Source: Lutraria lutraria
Lineage: Eukaryota > Mollusca > Bivalvia > Venerida > Mactridae
NCBI GenBank assembly: GCA_964023205.1
Contig: OZ026833.1
Coordinates: 47,556,441 to 47,620,440 of the forward strand
Direction: 5' to 3'
DNA length: 64,000 bases
Numbering within the stretch: position 1 is the first letter of the stretch; each line of letters opens with the position of its first letter. The translations under genes and the position numbers were made by a program. A model generated the notes under the pieces. It saw only the letters and a list, made by a program, of their open reading frames with translations. It was not told where the DNA came from and made no database searches. Shown here one piece after another: positions 51,181 through 60,900 of the stretch.

Positions 51181-53844
51181 AAAAGTAAGTAAACTTAATT
51201 CAATAAACAAAGAAAGTTTAAACGCAGAAAAAATGTGGAAAAAAGACTACTAAATCATTACATCATCATACTTTAAAATTATTTTAAAGCAATACGTAAG
51301 ACGATGTGATTGGAAAACATGTGTTATAACAAGGTGCATATGTGATTTGATTAGTAGTTTCTAGCAAAGAACATTGTTCCTCTCTTAGATTTATGTAAAT
51401 TCAGAACTGTTTCGGAGCAAATATTACTTGCACTGCAATCACACGAATAAAAATAACTAACTTCGCAGAACAAAGAAACGACTGAGTTATATCATTGTTG
51501 TCACATTTAAATTTAAAAGCTGACGTTTTTTCTTGCAATAAACCCTTCCAGCAAATGAACACCTCTCTAGGTAAATGAAAACACAGACATTGGCGACAAT
51601 AGTGAGACAGTAGTCTGTTAAACTAGTGTAGTATGTAGTGTAGATGGACTAAAACTGATGCCATAGAGAGACATTGAGACGCTTGTATGTTCTAAGTCAA
51701 TCAAATCTTCTACATTCCCTGCATCATTGTCAGTATTAATTACATGGAAAGTTTTTCATAAGTCAGCCATCTAAAGTTTGCATTATAAGTAGTCCCAAAG
51801 AAAGAATATTTTGTGTGCTGGTATATCAAGATAAATATTGATGCTATAATAACTTGCTGAAAAACAGCCATAACGCAATTGTTAAAACATTTTCATAGCG
51901 CTGTGTGTTCTTACCAACGCGGTGCTGCAAACGTTGCGCAGATCAGTCATTTTAACACGACTTAATATGACCATAACATCTACTCTGTATTTTTCGAGTA
52001 CTAGTAGTTAATGAGACCAACTAAATTATTTACAAAGGTACATACGTATTGAAATACGAGTAAGTTCGCTTAATCATTTCTTCGCTGAAGAGAAATATAA
52101 CTTTAATCAGGATTTGAAGCTCAAACAAAATGAAATTTAAGATTAAGTAGATTTTAGATCGCAATAGAATATACAATCGTCAAGAATAGTGTCGCATCTG
52201 AAGGTAACAAAAGCTTTCAATTTAATTGTAAGGTCGTCTTCCGATCCTTGTTTGTTGTCGTTTTTTGTTATGACATGGCGTCTGGAATTACATTTAAGTC
52301 AGAACATAGACAACAAATGCTTTTAAATAATTATATTAATGCAAACATGAATTGATCAAACATAGACAAATACAACTGAGAAAACTGGCGTTATTTCTAT
52401 AAAGCTGGTTTGTTGTCATTTTACGCTTCCTCATCAAAGCGATCTGATTACTTACCATCAACCAGTGTAGATTGTGTTGTACATTTTACAGTATGCTACT
52501 AAAGTACAGCTACAACAACAGGGAAACAACAATACTCAATCACATCTAGGCTTTGTATTGTGTCATTTCTGACTTAATTGAAGGCCGGACATCGATTCTG
52601 GTTTATTCCTGCATGGCCAAAAAAACTTGTATCAGTTATATGCCAAATAAACTGGGTAATTAGCTGATACTAAGCATTGGACCCGATGACCATTATATGT
52701 ATATGATATCTGGCATGAGGTATCACATTAAGAGACATTGGGGCATCCACTGAACATTCATCTGAAGAATAAATTTGCCTTAAACAAAGTTTCAAAGATA
52801 TTTGGGTCAATGAACTCTCGTTAGATATCGCCAGTACATGTAGAACTGGACATGCTGACAAACCCAATTTCCTGAACTTAACAAGAAACTCCTCTGATGT
52901 ATTACGACACTATCTAGTTAAATAAACCATACAAAAAAGGATCCAAAAAAATATATTCAATATTCAAACATGATATCTAGAAATAAATCCTCAATGGATT
53001 TCTCAATAACATGTAAATCTGTACTATAAGGTTCTAGAATTTCCAGAACCAAGTCCATATCAGCTATTATTTGACACGTAGTTTATCATTGTTTTGGTTT
53101 CAGCGATTAGATGATGTGTCTTTAATAATAGAATCAGTTTTCCATCGTTTGACTTAAAAAAGAACGACTTAGTTGATGAATAAGGCCGTTTCAATTTTCT
53201 TGTTTGATATCTGCAGTGTGTACTTCATCTTTTATTTGATAAAATAGTAAAACAATTGATAAGTAATTTCCATCCTAAATCGTTTTGTCTTATCATGTTT
53301 TCACATTGTAAAATTTACATGGAATATTTAGAATAGACATACACAATAAAAATGTTTAAAAGTCATTCAAGAAATCCGACGTCTTTATGCATTTGTTAAA
53401 CAGTTTAAAAAAAACTTACACTATGTGTTTAACGTTCCCTCAGAAATACGATCCTTTTTATGTTTATTAATTTTCGTCTTAAAAAAGAATGTAGTTTTCT
53501 TTTGCTGCACTTCCTGGCACCAAATTGCATCTCATGCCCACGATTAATGACTAACGATTTAATTTTCAATGACTGGTCACATATAGAAGATTTATTGGAA
53601 ATATTGCTCGTTAACAATGTAATATATCTGAGTAATGAACACTAATTTCTTCCGCTCATCTTAATTAATATTTCAAAACTGACAATCAAGTAAACGGAAA
53701 AAAGGAAAAAGCACATGCCCGAATAATTGAAGCATATTTATCACGTGACGTTTAATGGATTAAACATTGTGGATATTTAAGTTGATCTATTAGGAAACCC
53801 TCTGAAATTGTAAATTGTCTTATTCTTTATTTGTAAAACCTTAA
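51181..53844. other. Intergenic, nothing recognised
   Basis: No exon, RNA gene or repeat recognised. Open frames are at most 65 codons long. Confidence 0.5.
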
Positions 53845-54200
53845 AGTCCCATAAGCATATACATTTATCGGTCCTAACAGTTCTGTTTATTCTATAACAG
53901 AGGAATCCTGTGTGTTTTCCTCCCGTGCATACTTTGTAGCACGAAAAAATGTTTCCAAAACCACTATCGTATTTTTTTCAACATCATTGAAAAAAATCTT
54001 TTATAGAACAGCTGTGTTTTCCCGCAATCATATTATGCACACGGCAATTAAGTGGCGTCACGCGCACTATATATTTCAAGTTTACAAAAGCAAAATACAC
54101 AGCGAAATTAGTGTTTTGTCGGTAATAATTATCTTGGGATAATATCAGCAAATGTTTGTTTTTTACATATAATTTTTTATTGCAAAAAGCTCATGGGGCT
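53845..54200 (+). mobile_element. TTAA-flanked miniature element, copy B
   Basis: A 356-bp element flanked by TTAA (53841-53844, 54201-54204), with ends AGTCCCATAAGC and GCTCATGGGGCT. It is collinear with copy A at 26088-26444, only one base different in length, and similar throughout apart from compensating small indels. The two are therefore of similar, moderate age. The 76-codon frame inside (53912-54142) is not open in copy A. It lies about 500 bases beyond the SLC5 stop codon, past the likely poly(A) site. Confidence 0.8.
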
Positions 54201-54394
54201 TTAAGGTTAGTGAGTAATTATTTTCGTAATGAAAATCGCCTTTATTCATAATGAATTTGATTTTATATGTTTAAGCTCCACTCGATCCGTAATGATTAAA
54301 ACATGTAAAATCAGTAAAACATTATTTTCACACAAAGTACTTTTTTAATCAACAACCGGGATGATCATTAGATACAACGAGTTATTAATTAATA

Positions 54395-54400
54395 TTTATT
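54395..54400 (-). other. Candidate poly(A) signal of the SLC5 gene
   Basis: TTTATT on the plus strand is AATAAA on the minus strand, about 300 bases after the SLC5 stop codon. A second candidate is at 54241-54246. Choice between them is a guess from spacing. Confidence 0.35.
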
Positions 54401-54700
54401 AAGAAGTAAAAATATTCATTTCTGATACATTTGTATAATATTACAAACGGAGAATCTGGCTACACGGATAACTCACTAATTTCTGAATACAAATTGATAT
54501 TATGCAATAAGAACACATTTTAACCAGTGTCAATGCAAAACATGAGTATGTACACAAGTCATCAGCAATTATATTGTTTTTCAAGCACAAACATTATATA
54601 CAGTAATACCAAAGTATAGTGTCACTAGAATGCTGAGTGTAAATGATACTGTAATGCTTACACATAAAATTTCCTATTTCAATATGAGCTGGGTTTTTTT

Positions 54701-54906
54701 TCATCCAAAATAGCCCAACAAGAATGCGGTAATAGTTCCCAGGATTACTGCACAAATGTTGAGCACTCTTCCCCACTTGCTGTTGTGTTCTATGGATGTC
54801 AATTTTCTTCGTATTTCAGCTTTTTCTTCGGGTGAGATGTATTTAGTGGGTGCCTCTACCGTACCACATAACCAATTCCGACAATATCGCGAAAAGTTCG
54901 ACAAAC
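54701..54906 (-). CDS. SLC5 exon 13 (last)
   Basis: 206 bases, enters in phase 1 and ends with TGA at 54701-54703. Acceptor TATCATTCAG. Encodes [14 protein letters not shown], then [20 protein letters not shown] and [20 protein letters not shown] with GYFG at the end, the final TM typical of SGLTs. Confidence 0.93.
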
Positions 54907-57900
54907 CTGAATGATAATAGTTAAGTATCATCTTTAAATACAGCTTTATACGAAATTATTTATGCTTATATAGAGATACTAGTGAACATTATAGATACAT
55001 GTTTATGCATCATTCGTAACAAAGTAAATATAATTTGTATATTATGATAAAGATAACTGTTTCAATAACATTTAATTCAGTCATTTAATTACTCAGTACT
55101 TAGTACTTTCTAGTACCTCTTTAAGTATTTCGATAATGCATTGGTCAGTGGACTCGAGCAAACTTAATTATTCTTCTTAATGATTTGACTGTGAAAGCTT
55201 CATCCGAAGTAATACGAAATTAAGCATTTTTTAGGAATCTATTTATAAATGATAGGAATGCAGCAAAAGATAGCACATGGAATACTATTAATGTCAACTG
55301 GTAGCTGGGCGTAATTTTATCATTATAAGAATTATACCCAAAACACACGAACAGTCTGGTGAACTAACCTGAGGATTCCACTTCTTTCTCTTGTTCCTGG
55401 ATCTCAAAGGTATTTTGTGACTGCTGGGTATCTTTTTGTTCATCCTCTTCTTCATACTCGTCATCTGTTAGTTCTGGTTCAGGTACGGCATGTCGTGTCC
55501 ACCAAGTCACCCTGTATAACTGCAATAACACATAATTTGTTTAAAACCTGTCAATCGACCATCAATTCTACAAGAATCTTTAGATTTTATTCATTTCTAT
55601 TTTAGGAAAAGTAGTTGTGTGCCGCTTAAGTCAGTCAGAGGGGAAACAAAATACTAAATCAATGATTAATATAAACCAAGTAAAGAATCGTGTTACTCTT
55701 TTTCGTAACTCTTCATTTTTATTGTAGATTTACTCAGCAACATTTATGACTACCAAATACTGCCAAAAAGTGTGAACATCAATTCAACAAACAGACAAAA
55801 AATAGCCTTAACTCTGGATAGAAAAATATACCAGTACCTTATTTTCCGGTCTAGGGGTTGTAAACAAACTGATGACAACCATAGCAATTCCGCTGATTCC
55901 AGCTAAAATCATTGCAAAATGTAGGAAATCAACTTTGGCGACAATCGCAAATCGTTTGTCTTCCTCTCCACTACCACAGTTTGGTGCTGATATAGCAAAG
56001 TCTAGACCCATACGTATCATCCCTACAACAAGGCCAATCATCAGGCCCCAAAATGCTCCCTTAAACAAATCGACAGACATATCATGGTATGGAAATGTTA
56101 CAATTTATTATTAATTTATTTTATGTTTATTATAAAAATTAACCACATTTTCTATTTTGACCAACTTAAAGGTCTTTATTTTCTAATTCATAGCATTGTC
56201 AATTTAATCATTTTCAGAATTTACAACAGTTCATGTCTTGTTCTCATTTAGTATCGAAAGCTTATTTCGAACCATTCAATATAGTTATGGTCTTTACTGA
56301 TAACATTTCCATAATTCAAATGTTCCCTATTAACAAATGATACCGTTCTGTCATATTCATGAAGAATTCTCCTTTTGGGATGGGTATCACGTGTTGTACT
56401 TCTTATATACATGTGTTGACCTATATGTTACTTAATAAAACAGATATGATGTGATACAATTAATGTGTCACTCATCAGTTTACATCAAACTTTATTGTAA
56501 CATATTCTGAAAACATGTTAACACTGTAAGAACATCCTTAATCACGTCTTGAGCTCATCTTGAACTTTGACAGTATGACATGACACCTAGTGACAGGTCC
56601 ATTACAACACTTACACTATTTTGAGGAAATATTCATTTTAGTACGATGGTTAATTGACATTTCTTTACAGAAAGTTCGGAGAGAAAATTTAGTAATTTGT
56701 AAGATCGAGGGCAGTCCAAAGCTCCAGACAGGAAGTTAACAAATTGTTACCAGTCACAAAGAGAAATTTTCTCCCGTTCTTGATGTGTTTTATAAACTCG
56801 TTGAAATGACACTATTGTCAAAATACCGTAATATGTAAGTTGTTATGATAGGAACACCAAATTAACTATTGTTGACAGTGATACTCATTTCATCAAGTGT
56901 CAATCTCAAAGTTTATTGGCATAAACAGCAATGTTACATTGCCTTTGGCCATTTACAGTATACATTTGTAATATGATTTTATGATAAAGACAACCTACAA
57001 ACTGACCTGTTCAGTCATCCGTTTCCAGAAGAAACCAAGCAGAAACAGCATACACCAAGGTACAACAAGATAAGACTTGACTGCTTGTAGATAGAACCAT
57101 AAAATACCACCCTGTGATTGTTGTAATATAGGTAACCATAGGATACTGACTCCTATCAGTACAAGAATGGTCACTCTACCTACAATCATCAATTCTCTCT
57201 CTTTGGCCTTCTTACGGAACTGTCTCCATATGTCCAGTGTTACAATACAACTAGCACTGTTAAATATGGAAGTCAGTGAACTCATTAATGCTGCAAGTAA
57301 TGCTGCCAACATCACGCCGCGGACACCTGTAAAATCAAAGTACTGAAACTTCTTAAGGAAACTGGACTCACACAGATTTACACTGTAGCATGGAACAGGA
57401 ACTAGTTTTAAATTGCATGGCGGATGTAGAATAGCGTAGTACTTTGGTCCGCATAAAAGTTCATGCACACCGAGCAGTGACGACTATGGGAAGCAGAATT
57501 ATCATTTAGTTTCCAATAATAATATGTGAAATATTGTCTTCCATTTGTGTTACTTAACACAATCAATACTGTTAAAATCATATCACCTATCATATTGAGC
57601 TTATTTCACTTGTGAACATGCCTTTATAATGTATTGTGTTTACCATTATGACGAAGTCAAATTTAGTCACAATATATTATATAGTTTCACATATTCATGC
57701 TTTGAATAATGTAACTAAATGATTGCGAATATTGTTTATATGCTGTAAATGAATGAAGGTGATCCTAATGGCAATATCCATAATGCAGTCGTTATATGAA
57801 AAATAATTCATTTTAGGTTTTAACACTAGGCCAATTACTCACCTGCTGGCAACAACCGAAGGACTAAAAGTGGATACGCAAGATTACTACACCCAGCCTC

Positions 57901-60900
57901 GTTCTGACAGAAATCATAACATTTTTTAGGATCCGCGCATCCGATGTCATCTACAACACATAGGCAATGCTTAAATTAACAAGCAGATATGTGTTGGATG
58001 GACATTTCCGTTCTCTTGTAAATTAAATATTACAATTTTCAAATATTAATATCAAGCCAACTTGTGCATTTAGCTCACTTGGAAGACGCTCGAAGTTTCA
58101 AATTCTTAACATTACATTTATCAGTATTAGCATTTCTGTTAGTAATATTTTATACCAAATGAGACTACAGACAAAGGTTATCCTTATGTAATGATACGTA
58201 AAAATGAATACCTGTGTATAGGATCCGACTGATAAGCCCAGGAACAATGAACAACAAAAACCCAAACAATTTAAGGAAAGCAGCGAGAAGTGACCCAGCC
58301 TTTGCATGTCCAAGATTCTTTGCTGATAAACATCTTTGAACGATAACCTTTGAATTGAGAAATGAGAATCATATTAATTTTAGATACAGAGCAATCAATA
58401 TTTATACCATTCTTTTAATAACGAGGCTGTCAAATGCTAACTGCCACATCAGAGAATAGTAAAACCTTTGTTAGCGGCCATCTCCGAATAAAGATCACCT
58501 TGTGAATAAAGTCCAGTCTTTTAAAAACCGTAATTGATTATTTAGAACACAATGACCTCCAAATAAACGCCACTTAATAAAATTCACATTATCTATTTCC
58601 CATTGGCAGCCTTTGTTCATAAGTTTGACAGTTTATGCATATTTTGTGTAAAAACAAGATTCACATATTCAGATAGTTACTTGATTTCATTTTGAAATAA
58701 GGGAAATATTAAATTTGATTATCAAGGATGAAACTAAGTGGTTGTGATACTGAGATTGTATTTTAATAAAATTTTAACAATGACTAAAACATGTTACTTC
58801 TATACCTGATCCTGACACCAGGTGAACAATCCTAATGTTGTCAGACCAAACACGGCACCAGGCCAGGGTATATCTCCTGTTGTAGCACTACGCCATATAT
58901 GGAAGGCGTCATCTCTTGGCATACCACATTCATAAAATGTTTGATTGTATATTGTGTAGTTTGTGGCAGCTAAAGGATATTTCGTCAACATTCCGGTCCA
59001 ACCACCGACTTCTGTTAAAGCTACAATCAACAGTGAGCTATAGTACCGTAATGCTTTCAGGAAGTTGACTATTACAGTATTATGTCACTAAATCTGGGTT
59101 TTGTAGGAGTATGGGTAATAGAGTTGTTCTAAAAAATCCATGGAAACCGAATATAGGTTATACCTGTACCAGTAACTGTTTTTAACAAAATATCATACAA
59201 TGTAATAACATATCCTTATAGCTATGTCCGTTTGTATGATGAACGATTACAAGAATACTATAATAAAATAGGCAGCATCTTCTTATTGATCTATAGTGAC
59301 GTGTAAGCTTTCTTCGCATTATATTTTCAATGTGTTTCATGTATAAATAGGTCATCCTTAAAAACATTGGTTTATGGTTACGCGATTCGAACTATGTAGG
59401 TATGCATTTTTATTAACATTATATGCTTGAATTGAAAAATAAACAAAATTAAAAAAATCGTTGAATTGTTTAGGGGTCGTGGGATATTTGAATTAACCAA
59501 CATTCATAAAAGATTGTCTCGTTGTTAAAGTGTATTGTGTGATGCTGTACAAAGCCAGTCTCACTATTTGTAATAAAATGCAGACAAACATAATCAAGTA
59601 TAAACTTACACATTACTGTAACAACTGTAGCCCCGGCAATAAGGATCACTGTTTGTAAAGTATCTGTATATATAACAGACGCTAATCCACCTAAAATAAA
59701 GGTTAACTGTTGATATTATTTTAAGTACAAATCCAATTCATGAATGTGTGTGTACTGCAGATGTCTAGCAACTCTAGAACATACTGAGGACAGAAGAGAT
59801 CGGCGCGAGTTTCAACAACAAAATTAGTACTAGTAATCAAATGCATGTACATTTATTCGAATTGAATAAAGAACATTTATTTATATCCAGTGTCCTTGCT
59901 TATGTCATCATCTAGTCTACATTGAGTTAAATACATGGAAGTAAAAGTAAGCAATTGTGAATGATTGACTAGTATCATATGATCGAAATGGTTCAAATCC
60001 TTAACATCTGGTTGATTAAAACTAGACTAATATATATGATTTATTGTATGCAATCAATAATGTACTGGTGTTAGTTGAATCTAATGCAGGAGGTTTCTAT
60101 TTATGACCGCAAAAAAATATTATTTCAAGTTGGAAACATTTTCACGGCGGATGAAGATCACAGAAATAGTACCCAGGTCCGCATAAAAAAATTCATGAGC
60201 TAGCGAGTGATGGCCTAGTAGAGTTGAACATAGTTCAGCTAACAAAATCTAAATTATAAAACAGCAAAGGTGGAGAAATAAAGGTTCATATATTTACCTG
60301 CTATTGTATACACGGCTGTTACAGCAAGAATGATGAAGACACAAAGATAAATATTCCAGCCTAACAATTGCTGCATGAATATCGCACCTGAATATACTTC
60401 TGCCTGTGAATAAAATGACGTTGTCTACAGTTATCAACATAATGTTTGATATTATTCTACATAAAACTAGACGAATACGTAAAGAGTAAAATATTAAACA
60501 AAATGTGAGATTTCAGGGTGTGTGTCTGGCGATAGCAACATTTTCTAACACAACGTTATTGCTGATTGCGGACGGACAAACCATTTTGAAAGATCATACC
60601 TATGCGTATGGCAAATGAAATAACCTTATTAAACATTATTTCGTTTTGTTACCGTGGGTGTAAGCTTTGTTCAACGATATTTCATTTATATACGGCAGCC
60701 GGTTTACCTAAATGGACTGTATTCTATCCCTTCCACAAAGAGCAGGCAATTGTTAGAGGAAAATCGACATTTCTGTCAAATTTTCATAGCTAGATATGAC
60801 CTGTCCCGACCGGGAGTCCCGGCCAATATGAATCGTCGGATCACATGTCCAGTGCACTAATCACTGGACTACGGCATCATAAAAACAATTCCACAGTATT

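Noticed and set aside
53912..54142. 76-codon plus frame
   Set aside because: It lies entirely within TTAA element B and is interrupted in the matching element A.
57408..57593. Minus frame upstream of SLC5 exon 10, and the ATG-extended version of exon 10
   Set aside because: It lies in intron sequence including repeat R3. The acceptor at 57327 and phase agreement with exon 9 fix the true exon start.
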